Source: Plebeiibacterium sediminum
GTDB lineage: Bacteria > Bacteroidota > Bacteroidia > Bacteroidales > Marinilabiliaceae
Assembly: GCF_026013605.1 (NCBI RefSeq)
Contig: NZ_JAPDPJ010000022.1
Coordinates: 1-64,000 of the forward strand
Direction: 5' to 3'
DNA: 64,000 nucleotides
Positions within the stretch are counted from its first letter, which is position 1. Every line of letters begins with the position of its first letter. The notes beneath the pieces were generated by a model. It had not been told where the DNA came from and did no database searches. It worked only from the letters and a program-made list of their open reading frames with translations. Positions 8,605 to 15,780 of the stretch are shown here, in pieces. The translations under genes and the position numbers were made by a program.

Positions 8605-9606
8605 ATGCAGTTAAAAGAAATAGGGGAGTTTGGATTTATAGAGCGTTTTAAACCACATTTTAATGATCTGTTAAGTGGGGATATTATTGGAATTGGAGAT
8701 GATTGTGCCATTATTCCGGCAAATGAAAATGAGGATTGGATTGTAACCACAGATTTATTGATGGAAGATGTGCATTTTCTACGTCAGTCTATATCTCCTT
8801 TTCAGTTGGGATATAAATCTTTGGCAGTCAATTTAAGTGATATTGCTGCAATGGGAGGAACACCAATCGGTTCATTTTTGTCTATTGCCATACCTAAAGA
8901 TTTAGATGTTGAATATCTTGATCGGTTTATGGAAGGATACCATAAATTATCCCAAAAATACAATACTGCTTTATTAGGTGGGGATACTACAAAATCACTG
9001 AAACATCTGGCAATAAATGTTACTGTAATCGGTAAATGTTCGAAGGGTAAAGCACGAAAAAGAAGTGATGCAAAAATAGGAGATGTTATTTGTGTGACTG
9101 GTAGTTTAGGTGATTCAGCAGGAGGATTACAATTGTTATTAGATGGAGTTAGAACAAATACTTTTCATGACTACCTTTTGAATAAACATCATCAACCTGA
9201 ACCTCAAATTAAAGAAGGAATTTTTCTGGCAAAAGAAAATGGAGTAAACGCCATGATGGATATTTCGGATGGAATCTCATCTGACCTTAAACATATATTA
9301 AAAGCCTCTAAAGTTTCTGCGGAAGTTGATATTCAGAGCATTCCAATTTCTGACGAATTGAGGAACGAATCGGTAAAATACAATTGGAATGCTATTGAAA
9401 AAGCAACAAGCGGCGGAGAGGATTACGAGTTGTTATTGACAGTTGATCCTAAGGATTATGATAGGGTTAGTAAAGATTTTAAAATGCAATTTCTAAAACC
9501 ATTAATTAAAATAGGAACGATTACAGAAGGCAATCCTGAAATAAATTGGACCGATAAAGGTAAAATAATAGAGTTATCAGCATCAGGCTTTAATCATTTT
9601 AAATAA
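8605..9606 (+). CDS. thiL: Thiamin-monophosphate kinase
   Basis: A 333-residue enzyme of the PurM/AIR-synthase fold that phosphorylates thiamin phosphate to the active cofactor TPP. Motifs are GIGDDCAII and TTDLLMEDVHF (metal-binding Asp residues), SLAVNLSDIAAMGG, LLGGDTTKS, GSLGDSAGGL, MDISDGISSDL and GGEDYELLLT, all in family order. It is fourth in the operon, with a 103-bp gap after tenA that is the largest in the cluster, and it almost abuts thiD. ThiL makes the ligand that the upstream riboswitch senses, closing the feedback loop. Confidence 0.95.
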   Translation: MQLKEIGEFGFIERFKPHFNDLLSGDIIGIGDDCAIIPANENEDWIVTTDLLMEDVHFLRQSISPFQLGYKSLAVNLSDIAAMGGTPIGSFLSIAIPKDLDVEYLDRFMEGYHKLSQKYNTALLGGDTTKSLKHLAINVTVIGKCSKGKARKRSDAKIGDVICVTGSLGDSAGGLQLLLDGVRTNTFHDYLLNKHHQPEPQIKEGIFLAKENGVNAMMDISDGISSDLKHILKASKVSAEVDIQSIPISDELRNESVKYNWNAIEKATSGGEDYELLLTVDPKDYDRVSKDFKMQFLKPLIKIGTITEGNPEINWTDKGKIIELSASGFNHFK

Positions 9607-9615
9607 TAATAAACC

Positions 9616-10422
9616 ATGCAATACAATACAGTACTAACCATAGCAGGAAGTGATTCCGGAGGGGGAGCAGGAATTCAGGCTGACATTAAAGCCATCTCTG
9701 CAAATGGGTGTTATGCAGCTTCGGCAATTACTGCTGTAACGGTTCAAAATACAGTAGGAGTAACGGATGTTCATCCAATTCCTTTAGCAATCTTAGATGG
9801 ACAAATAAGAGCTGTTTTAAGTGATATAGGTGCAAAGGCTATAAAAATTGGGATGCTTCATTCTTCTGAAGTGATTCAGGTAATTAAAAAGTGTTTGGAG
9901 GATTTTAAGTCTGAAAATATAGTTTTAGATCCGGTAATGGTTTCAACATCAGGTCATAAATTAATTCAGGATGAAGCGATAGAAACCCTGAAAAAAGAAT
10001 TGCTTTACGAAGCCAGAGTGATAACTCCCAATATTCCTGAAGCAGAGATTTTATTAGGTCGCAAGATTTCAGGACAGGAAGAATTACCTGAATTAGCTAA
10101 AGCATTATCAAATAACAGAAGTGTTTCGGTATTGTTAAAAGCGGGTCATTTAACAGAAGATGAATTAACAGATGTATTTTATAATGCAGAAACGGATGAA
10201 ATTATAAAGCTAACGTCTAAAAGATTAGAAACTGTAAATACACATGGAACAGGATGTACGCTTTCATCAGCAATTGCAGCACAACTGGCAAAAGGTTTAC
10301 CTCTGAATGAGGCTATAATTAATGCCAAAAATTATATTAATGAAGCCATTATTTATGGAGCAGATTATGAAATAGGTGAGGGACATGGTCCTGTTCATCA
10401 TTTCTATAAGTTCTGGAAATAA
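9616..10422 (+). CDS. thiD: Hydroxymethylpyrimidine / phosphomethylpyrimidine kinase
   Basis: A 268-residue ribokinase-fold enzyme that phosphorylates HMP to HMP-P and then HMP-PP, the pyrimidine substrate of ThiE. Signatures are TIAGSDSGGGAGIQADIK at the N-terminus, LDPVMVSTSGH, TPNIPEAEILLG, and the C-terminal NTHGTGCTLSSAIAAQLA ATP-binding and anion-hole loop. The length is typical of ThiD alone. It is the last gene of the thi operon, 9 bp after thiL. No thiC, thiG, thiH, thiS or thiF occurs in the window. Confidence 0.95.
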   Translation: MQYNTVLTIAGSDSGGGAGIQADIKAISANGCYAASAITAVTVQNTVGVTDVHPIPLAILDGQIRAVLSDIGAKAIKIGMLHSSEVIQVIKKCLEDFKSENIVLDPVMVSTSGHKLIQDEAIETLKKELLYEARVITPNIPEAEILLGRKISGQEELPELAKALSNNRSVSVLLKAGHLTEDELTDVFYNAETDEIIKLTSKRLETVNTHGTGCTLSSAIAAQLAKGLPLNEAIINAKNYINEAIIYGADYEIGEGHGPVHHFYKFWK

Positions 10423-10433
10423 GAATAAAAAAA

Positions 10434-10462
10434 AAGAGGATGTTTTTGATTTACATCCTCTT
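10434..10462 (-). terminator. Intrinsic terminator of the 51-codon gene (possibly bidirectional)
   Basis: A perfect 10-bp stem (AAGAGGATGT / ACATCCTCTT). The nine-A run at 10427-10435 becomes a strong T-run after the stem when read leftward, so the better terminator faces the small minus-strand gene at 10515-10670. It may also stop the thi operon, although only a weak T-rich stretch follows in that direction. Confidence 0.8.
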
Positions 10463-10514
10463 GTCAGTTATTATTAAATTTAGTTTTCTTAGAAAATACT
10501 TTCATTTTCTATTT

Positions 10515-10670
10515 TTATTTTTCTCTTTGAGTAGTTGATTGCTGTGATAAACTTTTATAATCATCATTTTGTAAACTTGGCATTCTTCTGTTATAAATAG
10601 TTTCTACAGTTACAGCTTTAATCTCTCCGTTGTACTCTTGGTACCCCCAGCAATTTGGACAATTATTCAT
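10515..10670 (-). CDS. 51-residue CPNC-motif small protein
   Basis: A short leftward gene. ATG at 10670 opens MNNCPNCWGYQEYNGE and the frame closes with TAA at 10515. A Cys-x-x-Cys pair lies at residues 4 and 7, next to aromatic residues. The rest is polar, with a basic C-terminus and no signal peptide. A strong leftward terminator 52 bp downstream supports real transcription. The divergent neighbour is a radical SAM/lipoprotein pair, so this could be a zinc-binding accessory or a peptide related to that system, but linkage is positional only. The plus-strand frame across the same DNA looks like a non-coding shadow. I do not recognise a named family with certainty. Confidence 0.6.
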   Translation of the reverse strand: MNNCPNCWGYQEYNGEIKAVTVETIYNRRMPSLQNDDYKSLSQQSTTQREK

Positions 10671-10961
10671 AATAGTTTGTTTTTTTAGGTTATACTTAAA
10701 TTTCTATTTGTTTTATTGTTATAACAAAGATGGTGTGTTTGTTTATATTAATCAAATCAATTGGATCTATACGAGTATTGAAATTATCTATACTTATAAC
10801 GATATTACTACAGGCCAGTTGAATAATTAGTGTAAAAATTCTATTTTAGAACAATAAAAACGCAACCGATCTAATTTTACTCCATCAAACCAATAGTTTT
10901 CTATACTTCATAAACGTAAAAAGTAATAGAACCATCATATAAAAAAACTAATATTAAAACT

Positions 10962-11402
10962 ATGAGACGATTTAAATTTTTATTGATTAAACGGTACAAT
11001 GCTGTATTGGCAGTTCTTTTATCATTACTAGGATTTTCAACGGCATGTGATAATGGTGAATCTCCGGTGGAATATGGAGTTCCATATGCTACATTTATTG
11101 TAAGTGGAAATGTAAAAGATGAAGCTACAAACAATAATATATCGGATGTTAGAGTTGTATTAAATACGGATACAGCTTATACCGATGCTTCTGGTAATTA
11201 TGAAGTTTCTTGTGTGGAATTTCCCGAAGATCAAACTTTTATCGTAGAGTTTGCTGATGTGGATGGAACCACAAATGGAGCATATGAGGCTAAAGATCAA
11301 ACTGTAGAATTCATTGATCCTGAGTTTTCAGGAAGTTCGAAATCATGGGATTCTGGTGATACAGAAATGGAATTAAACGTAAAACTGAAAGCAAAAGAAT
11401 GA
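10962..11402 (+). CDS. Putative lipoprotein of a radical SAM/lipoprotein system
   Basis: A 146-residue protein with a basic N-terminus, a hydrophobic stretch and a lipobox-like FSTAC (lipidated Cys at about residue 29). It then carries VEYGVPYATFIVSGNV and a carboxypeptidase-regulatory-like beta-sandwich segment with TDASGNYEV. This layout matches Bacteroidota lipoproteins encoded beside a dedicated radical SAM enzyme (the families I know as TIGR04134/TIGR04133). It is presumably secreted and lipid-anchored; whether it is the substrate of the enzyme is not established. Its TGA stop overlaps the downstream ATG by 4 bp, indicating translational coupling. Confidence 0.8.
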   Translation: MRRFKFLLIKRYNAVLAVLLSLLGFSTACDNGESPVEYGVPYATFIVSGNVKDEATNNNISDVRVVLNTDTAYTDASGNYEVSCVEFPEDQTFIVEFADVDGTTNGAYEAKDQTVEFIDPEFSGSSKSWDSGDTEMELNVKLKAKE

Positions 11403-12505
11403 GTGTAACTAAAATTCCATTAAAAAAGAAGATAGCTTTAAAGTTATATACAAAGTATAAATCCAACGAAAAACGACTTCATCAATTAAATTATATTCTT
11501 TGGGAATGTACTTTACGATGCAATTTAAATTGTATTCATTGTGGTAGCGACTGTAAAAAGGATGCTAAAGTTATGGACATGCCCCGTGAAGATTTTCTTA
11601 AAGCTTTGGATGAGATCACTCCTGTTGTCAATCCTAATAAAACAATGATTGTTTTAACTGGGGGCGAAGCTATTCTAAGGAAAGATATTAAAGAGGTTGG
11701 TAAAGAGCTATATCAGCGAGGTTTTCCCTGGGGTGTGGTTTCTAACGGAATGGGTTTGGATCAACAAATGCTTTCAGGATTAATGAATTCAGGAATAAGG
11801 GCTGTTACCATTAGTCTGGATGGCCTGGAAGAATCTCATAATTGGTTAAGAAATCATCCTAAAAGTTTTAAAAATGCAGTTAATGCATTAAAGTTACTTC
11901 GGTTAACTTCTTATGTAAAGTATGATGTGGTTACTTGTGTTAATCAGAAAAATTATGATGAACTACCCGAATTTTATCAGTTTCTGCAAAGTATAGGCGT
12001 TAAAGAGTGGCGAATTTTTACAGTCTTTCCTATTGGTCGTGCAAAGCATAATGAATTGTTGCAACTAAAGCCTAAGGATTTTAAAGGTCTGTTTGATTTT
12101 ATTGCCAAAGTAAGAGAAGAAGGGAAAATTAAATTGAATTATGGTTGTGAAGGCTTTCTGGGGGATTACGAAGGAAAAGTGAGAGATAATTTCTTTTTCT
12201 GTCGTGCAGGAATTAATGTAGCCTCCGTTTTAGTTGATGGTTCTATTTCTGCATGTCCTAGTTTACGAGATAATTTTATTCAGGGTAATATTTATAAGGA
12301 CAGTTTTAAAGATGTTTGGTTAAACAAATATCAAATGTATCGTGATAGAAGCTGGACCAAAACCGGAGTTTGTTCCAATTGTGAGCATTTTAAATATTGT
12401 GAAGGAAATGGAATGCATTTACGAGACGAAAAAACAGGCGAGTTGCTGTTTTGTCACTTAAAAAGAATAGAAGAAGGAGAAAAATGTTCTTCTGAAAAAA
12501 AATAA
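11399..12505 (+). CDS. Radical SAM/SPASM-domain enzyme of the rSAM/lipoprotein system
   Basis: A 368-residue cytosolic iron-sulfur enzyme. The radical SAM cluster motif Cx3Cx2C is seen at CNLNCIHC, about residues 41-48. A GGE motif for SAM binding follows (VLTGGEAIL). A C-terminal SPASM-like region has several Cys residues (FFCRAG, SACPS, GVCSNCEHFKYCEGNG, LLFCH) that would bind auxiliary Fe-S clusters. SPASM enzymes usually modify ribosomal peptides or proteins, so a peptide substrate is plausible. Co-translation with the upstream lipoprotein matches the TIGR04133-type family. The actual modification is unknown. A hairpin terminator follows. Confidence 0.85.
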   Translation: MSVTKIPLKKKIALKLYTKYKSNEKRLHQLNYILWECTLRCNLNCIHCGSDCKKDAKVMDMPREDFLKALDEITPVVNPNKTMIVLTGGEAILRKDIKEVGKELYQRGFPWGVVSNGMGLDQQMLSGLMNSGIRAVTISLDGLEESHNWLRNHPKSFKNAVNALKLLRLTSYVKYDVVTCVNQKNYDELPEFYQFLQSIGVKEWRIFTVFPIGRAKHNELLQLKPKDFKGLFDFIAKVREEGKIKLNYGCEGFLGDYEGKVRDNFFFCRAGINVASVLVDGSISACPSLRDNFIQGNIYKDSFKDVWLNKYQMYRDRSWTKTGVCSNCEHFKYCEGNGMHLRDEKTGELLFCHLKRIEEGEKCSSEKK

Positions 12506-12521
12506 TATATCTCCAATAATA

Positions 12522-12546
12522 AAGGCTATCCTATTGGGATAGCCTT
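12522..12546. terminator. Bidirectional terminator between convergent genes
   Basis: A perfect 10-bp stem (AAGGCTATCC / GGATAGCCTT) with a 5-nt loop lies between the end of the radical SAM gene and the end of uxuA. Its position and GC content fit an intrinsic terminator serving either strand. Confidence 0.75.
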
Positions 12547-12623
12547 ACTCACCTTGTTAACTTATTCCGAAGATTTCCCTAAGTGTAGTCGGAATTACCT
12601 ACAATTCGTTTATTGATTATTCA

Positions 12624-13829
12624 TTAAATGAAACTTTCAATACCAGCCATCAATCCATCCAGTTCTGCCAAACCTTTTAATCGACCAACTAAAGGATAAC
12701 CAGGGTTGTATTTGTCGTTGTTGTAATCATCCAGAATTTTAATGCCATGATCTGGTCTTACTGGCATTTTTACATCTTTTCTGCCTTCTGAAATACGTTT
12801 CTTCTGTTCTTTTAACAGAGCAGTCATAAGAGCAACCATGTTCTGACTTCCGGATAAATGTCCGGATTCATAGAAACTACCGTCAGGTAAAAGCTTTGTA
12901 TTGCGTAAATGAACAAAATGGATTCGTTCACCATATGACTCAATAATATCTAACAGGTTATTTTCTTTTCGGGCAGATAAGGAACCTGCACAAAAGGTAA
13001 TACCATTATTAGGAGATTTATTAGCCTCATAAAGCCATTCGTAATCTTCTTTCTGACCTATGATTCTTGGTAAACCTAAAACAGGGAATGGAGGATCATC
13101 AGGATGTATGGCAAAATTAACACCAGCTTCTTCCGCTACAGGAATAACGTCATCTAAAAATGCCTTCAGATTTTCACGCATTTTATTTTTGTCATAACCT
13201 TCGTAACGCTTAATAAACTCAAGGAACAGACCTTTCGGATCAGGAACACTACCATCAATTACACCATCAATAAATCCTTGGGTAACAACAATAATATTAT
13301 ATGCCAGTTCTTCAGCTTCCTCTTCACTCATTTGAGCAAAAACCTCCTTAGCTTTTTCTACTACCTCTTTAGGATAGTCTTTTTCAGCATCAGGGCGCTT
13401 TAAAATGTAAGCATCAAATGCCACAAATGTTGGAAAATCAAAATACATAGATTCACCACCGTTATTTAACTTGTAGTGAAGGTTTGTTCTTGCCCAATCC
13501 AGTACTGGCATAAAATTATAGCAAATTGTATCAATACCGCAAGCTCCAAGGTTTCGGACAGATTCCTGATAGTTTTTGATTAATCGAGGTCTGTCATCAG
13601 AACATATTTTAATGCCTTCACTTACTGGTAAACTTTCAACTACACTCCAGCGCATGCCACGTTTTTCAATGGCATTTTTCACTTTCATAATTTCTTCAAC
13701 AGACCAAACTTCACCGTTAGGAATGTGATGGAGCGCTGTGATTACACCTTCAACTCCCATTTGAACAAGCATATCCAATGTAATGGGGTCTTTTTCTCCA
13801 AACCAGCGCCAGGTTTTCTCTAAAGCCAT
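12624..13829 (-). CDS. uxuA: Mannonate dehydratase
   Basis: A 401-residue cytosolic enzyme that dehydrates D-mannonate to 2-keto-3-deoxygluconate in the hexuronate pathway. It begins with the family pattern LEKTWRWFGEKDPITLDM and contains GVEGVITALHHIPNGEVW, CYNFMPVLDWARTN, NFAIHPDDPPFPVLGLPRI and FVHLRNTK, with a late MPVRPDHG. The His and Asp residues in these motifs include the divalent metal site. The length is normal for UxuA. It is the last gene of a leftward trio after an SDR oxidoreductase and a Nudix-type regulator. No uronate isomerase is present in the window. Confidence 0.95.
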   Translation of the reverse strand: MALEKTWRWFGEKDPITLDMLVQMGVEGVITALHHIPNGEVWSVEEIMKVKNAIEKRGMRWSVVESLPVSEGIKICSDDRPRLIKNYQESVRNLGACGIDTICYNFMPVLDWARTNLHYKLNNGGESMYFDFPTFVAFDAYILKRPDAEKDYPKEVVEKAKEVFAQMSEEEAEELAYNIIVVTQGFIDGVIDGSVPDPKGLFLEFIKRYEGYDKNKMRENLKAFLDDVIPVAEEAGVNFAIHPDDPPFPVLGLPRIIGQKEDYEWLYEANKSPNNGITFCAGSLSARKENNLLDIIESYGERIHFVHLRNTKLLPDGSFYESGHLSGSQNMVALMTALLKEQKKRISEGRKDVKMPVRPDHGIKILDDYNNDKYNPGYPLVGRLKGLAELDGLMAGIESFI

Positions 13830-13902
13830 AGTTTTAAAAATTAATTAATTTTTTTTGTTTTGGTAAAAATGGCAAAGTATCATGGTAAGATGGTGTTTAA
13901 TA

Positions 13903-13933
13903 ACTTATAACTCTGATTTTTAGAGTTATAAGT
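13903..13933. other. 12-bp perfect hairpin between the SDR gene and uxuA
   Basis: ACTTATAACTCT pairs perfectly with AGAGTTATAAGT across a 7-nt loop, in the 167-bp gap upstream of uxuA. The T-run is on the rightward side, opposite to the direction of the genes. It could attenuate, process or stabilise the leftward mRNA rather than terminate it. Confidence 0.5.
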
Positions 13934-13996
13934 TTTTTAATAAAAGCTTCAGGAAAATCACCTTTTACCTTGATCCTTAGTTTTTTAATATTTTAA

Positions 13997-14803
13997 TTAA
14001 ACGCCACTAAAAGAACTGAATCCACCATCTACAGGTAAAATAACTCCAGTGATAAATGAAGCAGCATCTGAACATAAAAACTGAACCGCACCATTTAACT
14101 CTTTAATGTCACCAAAACGTTTCATAGGAGTACGAGCTAAAACTTTTTTACTGCGTTCAGTATAAGAACCATCAGGATTAATCAATACTTTTCTGTTTTG
14201 ATCACCAATGAAGAATCCAGGAGCAATTGCATTTACTCTTACTTTTTCATTGAATTTGGTTGCCATTTCCATAGCCATCCATTGCGTAAAGATATTGATT
14301 CCTGTTTTGGCCACAGAGTATCCTAATACTCTTGTAATTGCTGAGTAAGTAGCCATAGAAGAGATGGTAATAATACTTCCTTCTCCCTGACTTGCCATTA
14401 CTTCTCCAAAAACCAAACTTGGAAATACTGTTCCATTTAAATTAAGATCAGTTACCTTTTGGTAATCCTCAATTTTCATGTCAAAAACAGTTTGCTCTTC
14501 TGTTAGAGTAGCGCCAGGAAGGTTTCCTCCGGCTGTGTTGATTAGTATATCTACCTTTCCCCACTTTTCTAATAATAAATCTTTTGCAGACTTTAGTTCA
14601 TCCATGTCTAAAACACTGGATACAATACCATAAGCCTCTCCGCCTTTTTGCTTCAATTCTTCAACTTTGGCATCTACGTTTTCTTTTCTGATATCCAGGA
14701 TGGCAACTTTTACACCTGCTTCAATTAAACTGGTGGCAATGCTGCCTCCTAAAACACCTCCACCGCCTGTTACAACGGCAACTTTTCCTGATAAATCAAA
14801 CAT
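13997..14803 (-). CDS. SDR-family oxidoreductase, probable D-mannonate (fructuronate) oxidoreductase
   Basis: A 268-residue short-chain dehydrogenase. It has the nucleotide-binding VVTGGGGVLGGSIA at the N-terminus, an NTAGGN motif, a catalytic Ser (TISSMATYS), the YxxxK pair (YSVAK) and a C-terminal SFITGVILPVDGGFSSFSGV. Its place directly before uxuA makes interconversion of D-fructuronate and D-mannonate the likeliest reaction. Bacteroidota often use an SDR here in place of the unrelated UxuB. A KduD-like role in uronate metabolism is the alternative. It lies 50 bp downstream of the Nudix regulator gene. Confidence 0.8.
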   Translation of the reverse strand: MFDLSGKVAVVTGGGGVLGGSIATSLIEAGVKVAILDIRKENVDAKVEELKQKGGEAYGIVSSVLDMDELKSAKDLLLEKWGKVDILINTAGGNLPGATLTEEQTVFDMKIEDYQKVTDLNLNGTVFPSLVFGEVMASQGEGSIITISSMATYSAITRVLGYSVAKTGINIFTQWMAMEMATKFNEKVRVNAIAPGFFIGDQNRKVLINPDGSYTERSKKVLARTPMKRFGDIKELNGAVQFLCSDAASFITGVILPVDGGFSSFSGV

Positions 14804-14853
14804 GATATTTAAATTTGCGTTAATAGTACGTTATGTTTAAAGGGTAAAAAATT

Positions 14854-15492
14854 TTATAAAGGAACTTTAAGCTTATAAAGAAATGCTGGTCGTTGCTGAC
14901 CGCCTTTACTTTTTTCGTTCAGTTTTTCAACAAGTCCCTGACTGATAACTTTTTTTCTAAAGTTACGATTGTCAATTGGATTCTGCAGTATCAACTGATA
15001 TAATTCTTGCATTTGGTTTAAAGGAAACTTCTCTGGTAATAAGTTTATCAAAATGGGTTTTCTCCATAATTCATCTTTTAACCAGTTTAATGCAGCATCC
15101 AACATTTGATTGTGATCAAAAGGTAATTTTTCGAGACTATTAATCTCGTGCCAACTAACTTCCTTTGCATGGGAACCGGCTAATAATTCAAACATCTCAG
15201 GTCTTACCAAAGCACAATATAAAATGGAAATCACTCGGTGTTGAGGGTATCTGTCGACTTCACCAAAAATTCCAACTTGCGTTAAAAATATATCATGAAT
15301 TCCTGTCAGCTCCAAAAGAACTCTTTGGGCTGCTTTTTCTATGGGTTCGTCTAAATATACGTATGAACCAGGTAAAGACCATTTGTTAGCTTCTGGTTCT
15401 TTGTCGCGTTTAATGAGCAGCGCTTTTAATTGATTATCCTCGTAACCAAATACTACACAATCTACAGATAAGTTGTTGATTTTATCGCTCAT
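14854..15492 (-). CDS. Nudix-related transcriptional regulator (NrtR/AraR-like)
   Basis: A 212-residue protein with an N-terminal Nudix fold (residues about 8-140) and a C-terminal winged-helix region ending in NFRKKVISQGLVEKLNE. The Nudix box is degenerate: the segment starting at GSYVYLDEP has Asp where the first Glu belongs and Arg-Val instead of the catalytic Arg-Glu. Loss of hydrolase residues is typical of Nudix-type sugar-responsive repressors such as Bacteroides AraR. It is the first gene of the leftward mannonate operon and is divergent from the GH31 gene, so it probably controls one or both units through the large inverted repeat in the gap. The effector is not known. Confidence 0.82.
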   Translation of the reverse strand: MSDKINNLSVDCVVFGYEDNQLKALLIKRDKEPEANKWSLPGSYVYLDEPIEKAAQRVLLELTGIHDIFLTQVGIFGEVDRYPQHRVISILYCALVRPEMFELLAGSHAKEVSWHEINSLEKLPFDHNQMLDAALNWLKDELWRKPILINLLPEKFPLNQMQELYQLILQNPIDNRNFRKKVISQGLVEKLNEKSKGGQQRPAFLYKLKVPL

Positions 15493-15541
15493 TTTGTCTT
15501 GTTTTAATAAGCGTACAAAATACGTACTGATTTTATTATCT

Positions 15542-15587
15542 CCAAATTATTTTAATAAAATATTAAACTTTTAATAAAATAATTTGG
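15542..15587. promoter_or_regulatory. Candidate operator: 19-bp-arm inverted repeat
   Basis: The left arm at 15542-15560 (beginning CCAAATTATTTT) and the right arm at 15569-15587 (ending AATAATTTGG) are reverse complements, with one mismatch in 19 and an 8-bp spacer. It lies between the Nudix regulator start and the GH31 start, 50 bp from the former. No T-run or gene end is near, so a protein-binding site is more likely than a terminator. Confidence 0.65.
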
Positions 15588-15749
15588 ATGTTACAGATTT
15601 ACTGTAGAAACCTTGATTTATTAGAGTTTATATGTAAAGTATTGAAAAATAGTACCATTTACATCGTATGTGTGTGGTTTGTATTCATGCAGTTTACATT
15701 TAAACACGTATCGTTATCATTCTGTCACACCACAACAGTTTGCTCGTTT

Positions 15750-15757
15750 TACATTTG
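15750..15757 (+). promoter_or_regulatory. Possible -7 box for the GH31 operon
   Basis: TACATTTG matches TAnnTTTG and would place the transcript start about 17 nt before the ATG at 15781. There is no -33 element at the proper distance, so support is weak. Confidence 0.3.
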
Positions 15758-15780
15758 CTATTGAAAAAAAATCTACATCT

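Noticed and set aside
10630-10830. A 66-codon plus-strand frame downstream of thiD
   Set aside because: It lies antisense to the 51-codon CPNC gene, is rich in Tyr/Phe/Ile as expected of random AT-rich DNA, and has no signal or domain. The minus-strand reading has a matching terminator.
10903-11134. A 77-codon minus-strand frame over the lipoprotein gene
   Set aside because: It is a shadow of the lipoprotein, which has a lipobox, a recognisable domain and translational coupling to the radical SAM gene.
15670-15780. N-terminal extension of the GH31 protein
   Set aside because: The 37 extra residues would precede a clear signal peptide and cover the candidate -7 box. The ATG at 15781 is the better start.
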